DNA of 64,000 nucleotides from Ectobius pallidus. Its lineage: Eukaryota > Arthropoda > Insecta > Blattodea > Ectobiidae. A program made the translations under genes and the position numbers. Shown in pieces: positions 47,113-59,436 of this stretch (position 1 is its first letter; each line of letters starts with the position of its first letter). Under the pieces are notes generated by a model, which was given only the letters and a program-made list of their open reading frames with translations, had not been told where the DNA came from and did not search any database. The stretch covers positions 174,528,825-174,592,824 of the forward strand of contig CAXKWD010000006.1 in assembly GCA_964059195.1 (NCBI GenBank), given 5' to 3'.

Positions 47113-48289
47113 ATCCATCGCGTAAACTGGTAATAAAAGAAAAAGCCGTCGCCAACCAAGGGGTCACATATTCGAAGAATCCAGAATCATACGCCTACTA
47201 TAATAATGCAGAAACCCGTACGACTGGCCAACACTTACGTGAATTCTAAGATAAAATCTTGATATCAGAATATATCACTTTATAATCGTTTAAATTATTT
47301 AAATTTCAGTCTAATTTCAGTCTAATTTCAACTATAAAACGACCCCGGATTTTCGGGGCCTTTTTTTTTTTTTTATAATTCATCATCTTATCTGTGGAAA
47401 TATACGGTAGTAATAACTCGACTTGGAATGTAGGTTCGATCTATCTACTCTTATACAATTCAACGGCCCTAATTTGCGTGCTCACTCGCTCCCTCACTTC
47501 GTGAGACATCGGGTATACTCGGCGACGTTCGTCTCTCGCAGTCTAAACTTTCATGCCGACTACAAAATTAGGAAGGAAAACCGTTTCTTTATTATATAAG
47601 GCCTAAGTGAAATGAACACAATGAACAAATATTCTAATTTTATTTTTACTTACAATTTTCATATCTCTGAACCACAAACATTTTTAATAATCTACCGGTG
47701 TAATTTTCTTAAAAATCCTATAGTCAATGAATAATGGCGGGCGAAGCCGGGGGCAACAGCTGTAAAATATTGATGGTTTTATCTCTTGAAATATCGCTGA
47801 TAATAATAATCCAAACAAACCATTCCTTCCCTTGAAAAATTATATAATTCCTGAAAATTACACTGAATTTATCAATTAAATTCACATCATATTCATCTGT
47901 CAACAAACAGTTGAGAAACGATACGTATTATCACTTACGTGAACTGCATAAAACTTACGATATAATTAATTTCTGAAATCTACGTACTGGTAGGAACGAA
48001 TTATGTTCCAAAGGAAAAAAAGCTATAGTATTTGATGAGATATTTTAAATAAAAATCGATGAAGCCAACGCTGACTTTTGTAAATGTATTGTCAGTGCCT
48101 TCAGAATTCTAGACCTGTAAGTTTTGTATTTAAGCATCATTTTAACCGTGGCAAAGCTATTTTCTAGGGTAAATATTTGTAATAAAGCATTATCTGAAAG
48201 TTATTTTTCTGTCTATAAAAAAATATTAATAGACCCTAAAAAGAGGGGACTATACCGAAAAATGTGATAACTTATTTTAGAGACCATTC
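47113..48289. other. No gene; repeat head at 47733
   Basis: gcgggcgaagccgggggcaa at 47736 is a reversed A/C-type head. The rest is unclassified. A ccccggattttcgggg hairpin followed by T14 lies at 47342. Confidence 0.4.
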
Positions 48290-48295
48290 ATATGT

Positions 48296-49350
48296 TTGAT
48301 ATTGACCAATAACGTTTAGCAATTCCTCGGATATACACCAATCACGGCCGTTTACCTTGCAATATTCTTGTAGGAATCGTGAGGATGGCATTTTATCGGG
48401 TAAAATGGTCTGCTCGTTACTGGAGACGCGAGTATCAATGTGCAGTGATTAATATGTCACACGCTGCCATTAAGCAGCCCGAAAACAGATTATTTTATAT
48501 AACATAATTTGTTTGAAAATTGAAATAATAGAAATGTACATTTATTAAGAACCCAATTCAGTGCAAGCCAGTTCGAGTGCTTTTATTCTGTTCTGCTGTT
48601 AGCTTGCCTGATGCCCGGTTTCTACAAACTAGTGAATTACCTATGGGTAAATTATCCATGGACAAATAAGTTCCATTTAACCTACAATGATATAATGAGC
48701 AAGGCCTTGGAGTTGTACAGTTAATTTAATTCAGAAGGCTTTGATTCTCATTGTTTAAATATTACTATTGATCCTATGAAAGGTTAAATTTTATCCAGCC
48801 ATCCATGAAAGGATAAATTAACCCGAAGATTTACCCTTGGAAAGATCTAACCCGAGTTTGTAGGAACATTTTTTCTGTCATTTTCATATTTACCCAGAGG
48901 ACATTTATCTAGAAACTCGCCACAAGTGTATGTGATTGCTATCTTTAAATTATTTGTGTTTGTGTGGTGTTATTCTTGTGTAAATTCTGTCCATTGGATA
49001 ATTTACCCATAGGTATTTCGCGAGTTTATAGAAACCGGCCATGAATGAAGTTAACTATGTTATATAGGCCTATTCAATATTGGTACCACTGATTATACCA
49101 CGGTAGCTCGAATCGATTCATGGCTGGTTGATTCATAGTATGCCGTGATCTCGCAGCTGTTAGTTTTGTTTTTGTAGAACAAAGCACGAAAGTTATTATT
49201 ATTTGTATAATCTGGTAATCTGGTGGATTTTTATTCATTGAATAGTCTTAATAAATCCAACTCGAGTTGACGAGTTGCATCAGATAAATTCGCTCCTGCT
49301 GCGCAGCCGCGAATCTATCGATAAACTCGTCAACTCTCGTGGGATTACCT
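48296..49350 (+). mobile_element. Dispersed element J, copy 1, with K inside
   Basis: Matches 56588-57180 in reverse orientation (ttgatattgaccaataacgt; gagttgacgagttgcatcag). The right end holds an inverted pair gagttgacgagtt...aactcgtcaactc. MITE K interrupts it at 48614-49039. Non-coding. Confidence 0.55.
48614..49039. mobile_element. MITE K inside J
   Basis: The inverted ends of about 42 bp start cggtttctacaaactagtga on the left, mirrored by tttcgcgagtttatagaaac on the right, with cctatgggtaaattatcc common to both. The reverse copy of J at 56588-57180 lacks it, giving the empty site. Target duplication is short and ambiguous (ATG). Confidence 0.65.
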
Positions 49351-49433
49351 ATTATAAAACGTCAGATCGTTACTGGACACGTAAGACATCATGGAATAGT
49401 CTTAATATACCTTCCTCGAGATTAGGAGTTATC

Positions 49434-50716
49434 TCTATATATAAAAGCCAAAACCCACTGACTCACTGACTGATCACAGTTTCTAAAAAAACTATACAGC
49501 CTAGGAACGTGAAACTTGGTACACATATTTCTCATAGGCTCTAGAGGCGCACTAAGAAAGGATTTCAAAATCTTTGGCCTCTAAGGGCCTATAAGGGCCA
49601 AAATAGGGTTGTAATGTTATGATATTCACCAAAAAGAATTCATACTGCATGTACACAATCCCCATGGCAACATTATTTTTTTTAAACTACACAGGTGGCT
49701 TGGCATGTAGACCTAATAGATATAAAATTATGAGAAAGGCTATCAATAGAATTCCTGAAGATTATTATCAACTATTTTTTGACACGAAGTAAATTTAGAA
49801 GGTCCTGGGTTCTATTCTTAAGAGTTGAACTCTTTTCTTATAGCTAGCCTAGGACTGCATTGCAAAAGATAGTAAGTAAAGCGTTCCCTATTACAGGCCA
49901 TGGAGGCCCAGAGGGATCCAAGAAGTGTAGGCTCCCGGATTTTTAAAGAATCGGCACGTGAAGGTGGTAAGGTTGTCAGCGTTGACCACCGACCGCCTTT
50001 ACCCCCAGGTAGTTCATACAGTATCAATAGATATAATTTCATGATTAATTTCTATTTACCATATTATCTATCTATCTTTACCTTAGTTTTTACCCCTCCC
50101 TTTTGGGGTCATTTAAGCGACCCACGTTGCCCGGGCCTTACAGGGCCGCGACCTGTCGGGAGAGGGATTACCTATGGCTCACATGCATACTTTCTTGACC
50201 AGACAAGGACATGGAGGGCCTCCCGGATGAGTGATCAGCCCAACGCCGGGGCCACCTCCGAGACAACACAAACATATAGGACGAGATACATCATTTACAA
50301 ACTCACTCTGAACAAGGCGAGGATGGGATGATGATGATAATGGCTGCCAGATGATATCCGGAGACCACTAGGGCCTAAAGTTAACAGAGCCTAAAGTTAC
50401 CAGGCATTTGTCTCACATGAACAAAATTCCCGGGAAAAGCTCTACCTAGGTAACTTGTCTCGACCAGTATTCGAACCGGAGCCCGCTATTTACTGTATGT
50501 TTGCCAAAATTGAAACAACGATTACATTTTTTAAGACATAATCAGAGTAGGCTAAACTACGGGTGGAGGAGTATGTGGAATATAAATACGTCCACCGTGT
50601 TGGCTGGACGGCTGATGATTTATAGAAGTACATCGAATCGACTTTAAATTGTGTTCACTTTACCTATATATACATAAATATAACAATGCGAAGCATTGAT
50701 GGGTCAGCTAGTATAT
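49434..50716 (-). mobile_element. Repeat D, with unclassified middle
   Basis: The right end carries the head (tgcgaagcattgatgggtca then gctagtata on the plus strand). The left end carries a B-like tail (tatataaaagccaaaaccca, CTGACTCACTGACTG). It has the same terminal plan as A-C with different sequences. The middle (49890-50500) is GC-richer and may be a separate insertion. A 143-codon frame there has no recognisable domain. Confidence 0.5.
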
Positions 50717-52669
50717 AATAAATCTATAGATAAACTCACAGGCTACCTATGATAATTTTTTTTTTTTTTTTTTTTTTAATTTTCAAAAATTAGATCTTCC
50801 ATCTGCGTAATCTTAACACGCCAAGTTTTTATTACGTCTAAAACTTGTTGTTCACAGTTTCTGGTTAAAAAATGCTAAGGAATCTACAGATTTCGTGCTG
50901 TGAAGCTAAAATTTGCTTAGGCCTACTTGGCTATTAAAAACCGCTGAAACACATGACCCCTGTGGATTTTTAAAAGAACGTAATTAAATGATATATATGG
51001 AACCATCACAAGAATTTTCAAAATAATATCTTCATATTTTATTATTTTTTAAAGTGAACCCCTATTTGAAAAAAATTTACTTTTGATGTATATTAGTGTT
51101 TATGTAAAGGATTTTTAAATGTATAAAAAGAAGTAATCTGTTTTAAAAATAGCAATAGCTCACAAACTATTGGAGATAAAGGCCGAAACACACTAAGATT
51201 AACCAAATTTATTGAAATTTGTGTATATCAATTCTGCTGGAAATTCCCTCTACTGTTTGAGTTTGAATCAATTCGCATACAAATAGTAGATTTTGGAAAT
51301 TTTACTTATGCCTTGCTTAAAGTTAAACGGTGCTTCTTGAATCCGGAATGCTGAATCACATCAATTCATGAGATCGACTTGCATAGATGCAATAGTCTAT
51401 CACCCTTCTAATGCTGCATTGAGCAATCAGGAGACGGCTCATAGAACTAGTTCATCATTCACCTGTGAACGTGCACTTCAATGAACTTTGGGCTTATCTG
51501 AATATGATAAATTTAGAGGCGGAATTAATCCCATCAGGGACGGGTTAATGACAGGTAGGGACCCTTAACAGACCTCATAACTATGGAAATATCAGTAAGT
51601 CTGTATAGTGCCCCCTTAATAGGTTAGTACTACTTAGTCATACTTTAAATTACATACATGCATGTCATCTTGGATTCAATTGAGATGTTTTATTTATTAT
51701 TTTCACTCGCTATTACATATTAATGATTAATATCATTCAAACGCCACTTTCTAATAAATTGTCCAATACTGGAACAATTCAAAATACTCGAATCACAAAA
51801 ACCAAATAATTCAAACTTCACACCACATTCAGGTTCATCTTAGACTGAACGAATGTTACATTTTTTAGATATAAAATCAATTTAATGATTAGAATTAAAA
51901 GTAATTAAAAAAAAAGATATAATTTTCATGCATTTTTTAAATAGCCTATGAAACTTTCCCATTACAAAATTTGCCTTTGAGAAATTAGGGGACTAGATAT
52001 AATTTTCTTATTTTTCTACCTTAGCATTTCTCTGTAATTAAAACAGTTATTTATGATACAAGTGGTAAAAGAGAGATTTTATTTTCCGAGTAGGTATATT
52101 TGCGATACGAGTTAGTATAGGTGAGGATAGCAATCCTACGAGCAAAATAAAATAATTTTACCATGCGAATCATACACTATTTGGTAAATAGCAGTTAATA
52201 TTTGTGAAATAATTGATTATAGATTTATTGTAAACACTTACGTCCATCTATCGTCTAGTTGAATAAAAACACGCGCAGAGGAAGGTTAAAGTAGTTATTG
52301 ATTTACTCACAACATATTACATAAGCAACTAATTGTATAAATTTGCGAACACAATGAATCCAGTTAAGATGGCTTATTATGTTGTTAGGTTAGGTTAAGT
52401 TGATTCCAGGTGCCATTCAATTGCAAACTTTTCAAACATTTAACCTACAACCAATGTGCAACATTTACTTAATGTGTTTTGTGTTAGAACATATACTTTT
52501 AATGTAAGCTGTTCAACATTTCTTTAAAAATTCGAACTTCCTTCCCATACACTTAAATTCCCAATTCTTTAATATCGTCATCCGTGATTTTCAAAGTTCT
52601 GGTTCTCGTATCTAGACAAGCAGTCAGTGAGGTAAACTGTAAGGGATAAAAGGGATATATGTGTTTTGT
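50717..52669. other. No gene seen, 3' of the receptor gene
   Basis: AT-rich sequence with a poly-T run at 50758. ATTAAA on the minus strand at 52573-52568, about 100 nt after the receptor stop codon, may be its polyadenylation signal. No other exon was recognised. Confidence 0.4.
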
Positions 52670-54691
52670 TTAAGGGACGGAATCAGGCCTCACCGATCGA
52701 GTTGAAGTTGTCGAATTGCGTGACCCTAAACACAGTGCCCATGGTTTCAGATGCATTTCAAATTTGGAATAAATGATTTCTCCAAGAAATACCAATGCTC
52801 CTAAAACATATCCCATAAGCAGTAAATAAAACGAAACTTTCATATGTGACAAAGTGAAAACAAAATATTCTTCTTCAGGTGAAAAATCAATATGAAGATA
52901 GTCGTACGTTTTCCGTTCATCCGAATAAAACTCGTCTCTTATTTTGAAAATTAAATTTTGTTTAAATTTCTCTAATAGTCCGGTGTCCCGCAACTGACGT
53001 AGCAGATCATTGACAGGCTTAAAGTACACACTTACTATAGTCAAAACAAACACGTGTGTAATAGGTATTGTTAGGTCTTGGATGGTACACAGTTTAATTC
53101 CCGGCAACAAGTCTTGAACTGCTTCAGCTTGGAAGTCATTAGCAAGTATACTAACGTTTTCTACCTTATTTGAAATTAATAGCATTGCTTCAATTCTATC
53201 TATGCTACCTTTTATTTCACCCCAGTTTTTCGCTATGTCAACGTACTTTAAAGATTCACAAAACTTCTTATAGTCTCTTAACCAACACCAATGAAAGAGT
53301 GCATCTTCATTTACACAGCTGAGGAGTCCACTTCTGTTGAACTCTGCAAGCGTATTGATCTTTTGAGTTTTACCAGGGTCCACTAAGTAAGACGTGAAAA
53401 ACGCCTGGAAAATTGTGCTGACTGCAAATGAATAGATTAGCCAAGACAGGAAAAACACCCTAAGCCGAGTGCCACTGGGCATTGTACTGACCCCGACAGA
53501 CAGAAAGGCGGCCCACAGATTGCAGAACCCTGATGACGTATCATGTGAGACTAATCCAGTTTGAACATTGATTTCTATCCAGTGTATACACCATTCAGTC
53601 ATCCCAGCTAACAGAAATGTTAGACTAATGATGAACCAAACCGGAAAAGTGAAGACCTCATAAAACTTACCCTGTCTTGGATTCGACTTCGGGCAGGGGA
53701 CATACCATCTTAACTTTGTGTGTATATGTGGGGTGGGATAGGAGTGTGTTTTGCCAAACACTCCTAAGGTTAAACTATCCAGAAAGAAGGAACCATATCC
53801 GATATCAAGATCGTCTATTTTACTCGCAGCAGGAGTTACATTTAGTAAACTGAAGATCTGTTCCAAAATATATTCTTCTATCTTAGTTATTGAAGTTTGA
53901 TATAGCTTAAATTTGGTAACTGCAATAGGGCATCCGCCAAAATGTTTAGGTACTTTGTTAGGGAATAATGTTGCATTCTGTTGAAATCTTCCCACGTTAT
54001 CCTCTATCCAAGTGTCTATAATCACTGGATGATTGTAGCTGCCACATATCTCCGGAAACCTGTATGGGAACCAAGTGTAAACATCTATGTGTGGATCAAT
54101 GTTTCTTCTTCTTCGTTCAGGGACGAGAAATAAAATATTTGTGATGCCATAGGCTTCTAGTTGGGTTTTAATAGCGTCCAAGAGTATCGATTTGACCACA
54201 TTAAAGACAACGGTGACGTATTTAAAATCTATAGCTGATCTAAATCTGAGTAGCATAGTTAAGTGATCGGTGTAAGAAAGGTACCCAAAGTCATTACCCG
54301 TCAATCCCCAGATAAATGAAATACACTGAACTGCTGCAGGATACGATTTCGGTAAAGAGTAATTAGAGAAAACACCTGGACCATTGTATTGAGTTTGTAA
54401 TATGATCAGCTGCCATTTCATGTCATCGTTGAGAGTTTCTGCCAAAGTGTCGATGATGCGTTGATAGTTTCTCCTCGGCGGTTTGAATGCTAGTTGCCGC
54501 CTTACTATCTTCGGCGCGTATGCTTCATTTAACGAAGGGAATGTAATGTAGACGGGTTTGTCCGGTTTGAAGTTGTTGGTTATGATATTCTTCAAACAAA
54601 GAACAATATGGCGTTGTTCTGGTTGCAGGACGTCAGAATTTACTGCAGTCAGGATGAGAATTAGTGCCAACACTGCCCACGTTACCTTCAT
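52670..54691 (-). CDS. Divergent ionotropic receptor 1
   Basis: A 673-residue insect ionotropic receptor, a chemosensory cation channel related to ionotropic glutamate receptors and expected in sensory-neuron membranes. Signal peptide at 1-19 (MKVTWAVLALILILTAVNS). HIDVYTWFPYRFPEICGS at 201-218 is the ligand-lobe motif of this family. M1 about 349-366 (PVWFIISLTFLLAG), re-entrant pore about 390-410 (NLWAAFLSVGVSTMPSG), M3 about 411-437 (IYSFAVSTIFQAFFTSYLV), S2 lobe about 440-610, M4 about 618-642 (FYLLLMGYVLGALVFLG). The coding region is intronless, as usual for divergent members. An in-frame ATG 29 codons upstream (54778) exists. The start chosen here matches the paralogue and follows a splice-acceptor-like site. 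Ligand unknown; the SYTANLAAF motif of glutamate receptors is replaced. The paralogue lies 4.9 kb upstream. Confidence 0.93.
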   Translation of the reverse strand: MKVTWAVLALILILTAVNSDVLQPEQRHIVLCLKNIITNNFKPDKPVYITFPSLNEAYAPKIVRRQLAFKPPRRNYQRIIDTLAETLNDDMKWQLIILQTQYNGPGVFSNYSLPKSYPAAVQCISFIWGLTGNDFGYLSYTDHLTMLLRFRSAIDFKYVTVVFNVVKSILLDAIKTQLEAYGITNILFLVPERRRRNIDPHIDVYTWFPYRFPEICGSYNHPVIIDTWIEDNVGRFQQNATLFPNKVPKHFGGCPIAVTKFKLYQTSITKIEEYILEQIFSLLNVTPAASKIDDLDIGYGSFFLDSLTLGVFGKTHSYPTPHIHTKLRWYVPCPKSNPRQGKFYEVFTFPVWFIISLTFLLAGMTEWCIHWIEINVQTGLVSHDTSSGFCNLWAAFLSVGVSTMPSGTRLRVFFLSWLIYSFAVSTIFQAFFTSYLVDPGKTQKINTLAEFNRSGLLSCVNEDALFHWCWLRDYKKFCESLKYVDIAKNWGEIKGSIDRIEAMLLISNKVENVSILANDFQAEAVQDLLPGIKLCTIQDLTIPITHVFVLTIVSVYFKPVNDLLRQLRDTGLLEKFKQNLIFKIRDEFYSDERKTYDYLHIDFSPEEEYFVFTLSHMKVSFYLLLMGYVLGALVFLGEIIYSKFEMHLKPWALCLGSRNSTTSTRSVRPDSVP

Positions 54692-54706
54692 GGTGAGATG
54701 TGCCTG
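54692..54706 (-). promoter_or_regulatory. Probable 3' splice site before receptor 1 ATG
   Basis: The minus strand reads cgtttcaacag|gcacatctcaccATG. The acceptor AG is at 54705-54704, leaving 12 nt of 5' UTR before the ATG. Spacing is identical in receptor 2, suggesting a shared non-coding upstream exon. Confidence 0.5.
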
Positions 54707-54779
54707 TTGAAACGAGTATTCTGAGAATGTAGCAGTAATACAAGTAATAATATATTGTACAAGGATGTCATCAGCCATT

Positions 54780-55571
54780 GCTTTGATCGTTCACATATTT
54801 TGTAAGTTGTGAATATAGTTTTGTATTATCTTAAACGTATAACCAATAGCATTATGACATTTTGTTTTAACCAATAATTTATATTTTAGTTATACAATTA
54901 AAAGAGAGTTCATTGGCGCCTGAATCATCGGGTCGCGTTCAGGAAGGTTGTTGAACACATTTCGTCTTATTTTAGAGCTGATGGGAAATCATGTGGAAAC
55001 GCTTTATGTGGTATAGACCAGGAGAAAAATTTCTCATTGCTTTTTAATTTCCAAGCCTGTGTTTAATACATCCAAAATGGCTAAAAATGTTAAAATTCTT
55101 GATGCTAGATTGAATTACGAACTCAAATGGGATTCATATTATGATTTTATCGTCATTAAGTTATCCAGGGTAGTTTTTTTTACTAAAGCAAGTATACTTC
55201 CTACGGTTTTAGAGCTGAGCCAATGCATGCTTGCAACAACTGCACTGCCGCCAATTGTCGCGTTATGAAAAATAGGAAACATAGTTTCCCACGCTTGTGC
55301 CGGTTGTGCCGAAACTAGGCAACAGCGCTCCTCTAGTCCCGGCTTCTAAAAACAAACTGTGAGCGTTGTTTATATGCTAATGACTGTTGCTAAACTAGAC
55401 CTCAAACCAATAAGAGATTGGCTCACCAAGGGAAGCCTTAATTAGTAAATAACTAATGCATCTACGCTAGCATAGTAAGTTGCTCTGAAGATGGCATATG
55501 AATGTCGAAAGGCCTAGGTAGTACAAAATAAAGGACATTAAGCTATGTTTATAAACGGAAATATTCTATTT
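54780..55571. other. Intergenic, no gene seen
   Basis: Unclassified. A phrase near 55490 (gctctgaagatggcatatga, atgtcgaaaggcc) precedes a polyadenylation-like aaataaag and may be an old retroelement 3' end. A 69-codon frame at 55059 is not convincing. Confidence 0.35.
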
Positions 55572-56587
55572 ATCGCAAGTTAATATAACAAAATGTAGTA
55601 ACACTCATAATTGCAATTGCCAAATTAACAATACCTGTATTTAAACTAAACAATAATCTGTAATCGCTGTAAGCTTGTATTCCAGACAGTAGATATCCAA
55701 GCAATACAACCAGCAAATGAACTCCTTTACATTTGTGACCCTTCTTTCCTTTTTATCGACTCTGTTCTGAAAAGCCTTAATTCGTTTTGATGCCCATACT
55801 TGTAGAGTGCTTGTTCATTGGGTAAATGTAAAAATGTCATTACTATACCTAGGTAATAACACCCCGAATGGATTGTATGGATTTACTTTGTACTACTTTG
55901 AAGTGAGCACTCAACGGTTTTTGCAATAAAATGACGACCTACTATTTCCATATTTCAGCAAAAACCAAGAAATCAATGCCCCACTGAGCAAGTTGTACCA
56001 AACAGCTTTTCCACACAGTTGTTTCTGGATGTGTCCACCAGAGTATATTTTACCCGACACGGCCTCAATAGTCTATCAAGAATTGAGCTTAGTATGCGAT
56101 ACCCAACTTTATTCCTTAAATCAGATAGTACTATTAGCCTAACCTAAGCCAAAAGTATATACATATAGGCCTATATAGTTTTGAGAGTCTTTACGTTATA
56201 TATATATACCATCGGAAGTTAAAGAAAATCTAATGTGGAACTCACATAATTTCCTCTGCCCAAACAAAACTTTACCTCTTATATTTGATGTATGACATTC
56301 CCTTCCTGTAAATTCGTTTTAAAAGTGAAGAGAATGTCGTCACCACATCACATCGCATCTCCGAAGGATACATAACCCAAATAAAATCTGATTAATTTAC
56401 TCACGTAACTCTCTTTTACTCTAAGCATGGGCAATGCACCTTTCTCACTTCAGAATCTGTAGAGGCCGTATTGCAAAGAATGCGTATTCAGTTGTTTCAA
56501 CCAGATGCAAAGATTTATTGTTCACCAGGCAAGACTGAGTTTCTACAAACAGTGGGTGGCTTATTACCACGCTTGAGATAATTTATC

Positions 56588-57180
56588 ATAGGTAATCCCA
56601 CGAGAGTTGACGAGTTTATCGATAGAATTTATCTGATGCAACTCGTCAACTCAAGTTGGATTTATTAAGACTATTCAATGAATAAAAATCCACCAGATTA
56701 TACAAATAATAATAACTTTCGTGCTTTGTTCTACAAAAACAAAACTAACAGCTGCGAGATCACGGCATACTATGAATCAACCGTCCATGAATCGATTCGA
56801 GCTACCATGTTCTAACCAGTGCTACCAATGGTGCATGTAAGACATAGTTTTCATTCAGGTAAGCTAACACCAGAACAGAATAAAAGCACACGAACTGGCT
56901 TTCACAGAATCAAAATTGTGTTCTTAATCAATGTACATTTATATTATTTCAATTTCCAAACAAATTATGTTGCATGAAATAATCTGTTTTCGTGCCGCTT
57001 AGTGGCACCATCTGACTATTAATCACTGCACACTAATACTTGCGTCTCCAGTAACGACCAGACCATTTTACCCGATAAAAAGCCATCCTCGCGATTCCTA
57101 CAAGAATATTGTAAGATAAACGGCCGTGATTGGTCTATATCCGAGGAATTGGTAAACGTTATTGGTCAATATCAAACACG
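56588..57180 (-). mobile_element. Dispersed element J, copy 2
   Basis: Reverse copy of 48296-49350 without K. It begins near taatcccacgagagttgacg and ends near gttattggtcaatatcaaac. Copy 1 of the block shows the uninterrupted sequence. Confidence 0.6.
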
Positions 57181-57369
57181 CGGCGTATGAGTTGAATAGT
57201 CTTAAAAAACTGTTTTCGTTAAAAGTTTTAGCTCTCAGTATAAGCAACCAAGGAAGGATTAAAAAAAAAAAAAAACACATCGTTAGAGAAGTTTTCGAGA
57301 AAATCGCTATAATTTAAAGGAAATTTTCTTCCTGTAAAGTCCCCTTAAGAAAAAGAGAATGTCGTCGCC

Positions 57370-57580
57370 AATCTCAGTGTCACATCCCTAGAAGTTACCA
57401 AATCCAAATACGATTTTACATTCTGGAGCTAGGCTGTTTACAGACACACACACACATACACAGAATTCAGGGAACCTCAAAACGTGTATTGATGTTAAAA
57501 ACTCAACTTAGAATTTGGGGATCGAAAACAATACTACCTATAGTAGCTATGGTAAGGGCAGGGGAAGTAAATGTGTGTGT
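57370..57580 (-). repeat. Dispersed repeat S, copy 3
   Basis: Part of the duplicated block, matching 46210-46420 and, reversed, 13086-13305. Confidence 0.5.
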
Positions 57581-57590
57581 GATATATAGA

Positions 57591-58065
57591 CATAGGCGTA
57601 ACCAGGCCGACCATATGGGGGGGGTTATAACATCCAGGGAGAGGTCCGGGGGTCCTCCCCCGGAAAATTTTAAAAATTAAGATTCAAAATAACGAGTTTT
57701 AAGCTTCCGGGGGAAGCCCCGGAAAATTTAAAAAATCAAGACACAAAATAACGTGTTTTAAGCTTCCGGGGATTCTCCCGGAAAATTTTAAAAATCAAGA
57801 CGCAAAATAACGAGTTTTAAGCTTCCGGGGTCCTCCCCGGAAAATTTTAAAAATGAAGACGCAAAATAACGAGTTTTAAGCTTCCGGGGTCCTCCCCCGG
57901 AAAATTTTAAAAAATTAAGACGCAAAATAACGAGTTTTAAGCTTCCCACGCTTTATACTCTTATTAAGTAATTTATGGGCAGACTTTAAAAAATTATACA
58001 ATTTTCCTTTTTTTAATCAATGGGGGGGTTCAAACCCCCAAAACCCCCCCCTCGGTACGCCTATG
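57591..58065. mobile_element. hAT-like MITE L, copy 2
   Basis: Ends cataggcgta...tacgcctatg, with a perfect 8-bp duplication tatataga (57583-57590 and 58066-58073). It has five internal units of about 60 bp (repeats of aaataacgagttttaagctt at 57695, 57754, 57813, 57872 and 57933), against three in copy 1. Confidence 0.85.
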
Positions 58066-58639
58066 TATATAGACACCTAATTATATTTGCAATCTTTGCA
58101 AATTGTCATTAAAACTTATTTATTTAAATAATCAAAATATGAAGAAATTTAAGATTTTTAAAATATTAGACAGGTTAGAGTCCTTAGGCCTACATTGAAT
58201 ACGACTAAGGAAATAAGGATGGCATACCATATTCCTTTAGATTTACACCAACAACACGCAAGAAAGACTTTGAAATCAGACATGATTCATTCAATTTTTA
58301 TCGAATTTAGTTTATCAGTACCTGCAAGAGTGATGAAGGAAGAATTTTTGTCCTGCAAAAACGCATAATACGTACCACTTATGACGCCATGCCCTTTGAT
58401 TCCTGCAAACCCTTATTTAAAACTTACGAGACCCTCCCACTAACAAGTATCATTATTCTTTAAACAGCCCTTTTTGGCTTATTCTCATAGACACCTTTTC
58501 AAAATTAATTATGACCACCATTCTTACAACAGGCGACATAAAAAAAAACAGCACAGCACTCTATCCGTCACCATACTGCTTATGTTATAAAATATTTAGT
58601 TAACTTCGTTCTTACATCACATTACAAAAAACAGACATT

Positions 58640-58936
58640 TAATTTACTCCGGGATGGTGTCGAATGGTTTCGCAGGCTTCCATCACACGTCGATGAAACG
58701 TTTCTTCATCTGGGATGCGATAGTCCATGATTCGACGAGTGCATGCATGTCTAGAAGCAAGAGGAGGATATTTCGAGGATTTGTTATGAGTTTTGTGTGT
58801 ACCAATGTGTTGAACAGTTCCTAACGAGAAAACAAAGGATTATGGAACCTATGTTCATATGAACTTTTTTCAGCTTCTTTTGGTGTAAGGAACCCATGCC
58901 CGAAGTTTGTTAAAGTATTTTTGAAACATCCTGTAT
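58640..58936 (-). pseudogene. Mariner-like transposon remnant, N-terminus
   Basis: The minus strand begins aggatgtttcaaaaatactt, resembling the terminal repeat of many arthropod mariner-like elements, with aaaagttcatatgaacat following. It then encodes TRRIMDYRIPDEETFHRRV and MEACETIRHHPGVN. The RIPD..TF pattern resembles the helix-turn-helix start of insect transposases. No catalytic domain follows. The assignment is by memory of pattern only. Confidence 0.4.
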
Positions 58937-59064
58937 ATTATCATCTTACTTTTTAATGCCATAATTTGTTAATGGTAATTAGCATTTATCCATATATCAC
59001 TCAGGAATAAATGTTGCGTTTGCTGAAAAAGGTTAGCCACACAAATAACCATACATAACCAAGT

Positions 59065-59436
59065 TTATACGGAACTCACTATGCAGGGGTTTTCTGGGCT
59101 ATGGAACTCGATCACTTGATTTTTTTAGTCCATCCTGGACGATTCATTTGTTTAGAATGTCAAGGCCCGTAGCCATATGAAATTTTCAACCTACACGGAA
59201 GAGGGATAATCAATATAGGTCTAAATATGGTCAAAACATTGTTCGATTTGAACGAAACTCACTATACAGCCCGGGTTTTCTGGGCCAAGGAACTCGAATC
59301 TGAGGTCGCTTATACCAGGCGACGCTATCTAATCGTGGTATGTAGTCCACGTGATTTAGGTGTTAATAAATATAATTATTTAACTATTATGCTCTTAATT
59401 TTCAATTTTTAATTTTTGAAATAATTATCGCGAGCG
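59065..59436 (-). mobile_element. Repeat A, 5' half, partly duplicated
   Basis: 59120-59436 is a reverse copy of the head half (caaggcccgtagccatatga; gtccacgtgatttaggtgtt; head cgcgataattatttc). A second piece (ggaactcactatgcaggggt) at 59065-59117 repeats part of it. It is truncated at the 3' side, the opposite of normal LINE-type truncation. Confidence 0.55.

Larger units (their letters stand above)
55572..58443 (+). repeat. Duplicated block, copy 2
   Basis: Partner of 44462-46833. This copy carries J (56588-57180) and MITE L (57591-58065), which copy 1 lacks, and it lacks MITE I. Confidence 0.65.

Noticed and set aside
47342..47374. Hairpin plus T-run resembling a bacterial terminator
   Set aside because: The surrounding DNA is plainly eukaryotic. 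The T-run is more likely a repeat tail.
49900..50331. 143-codon open frame on the plus strand
   Set aside because: No domain, biased low-complexity ends, and it sits within a repeat D region. No transcript signals.
52383..52396. ttaggttaggtt, insect telomere-like repeat
   Set aside because: Only two units, far below a telomeric or interstitial array.
55490..55550. Hammerhead-like gctctgaagatggc...gtcgaaa
   Set aside because: Lacks the CTGATGA core and the stems needed for a hammerhead ribozyme.
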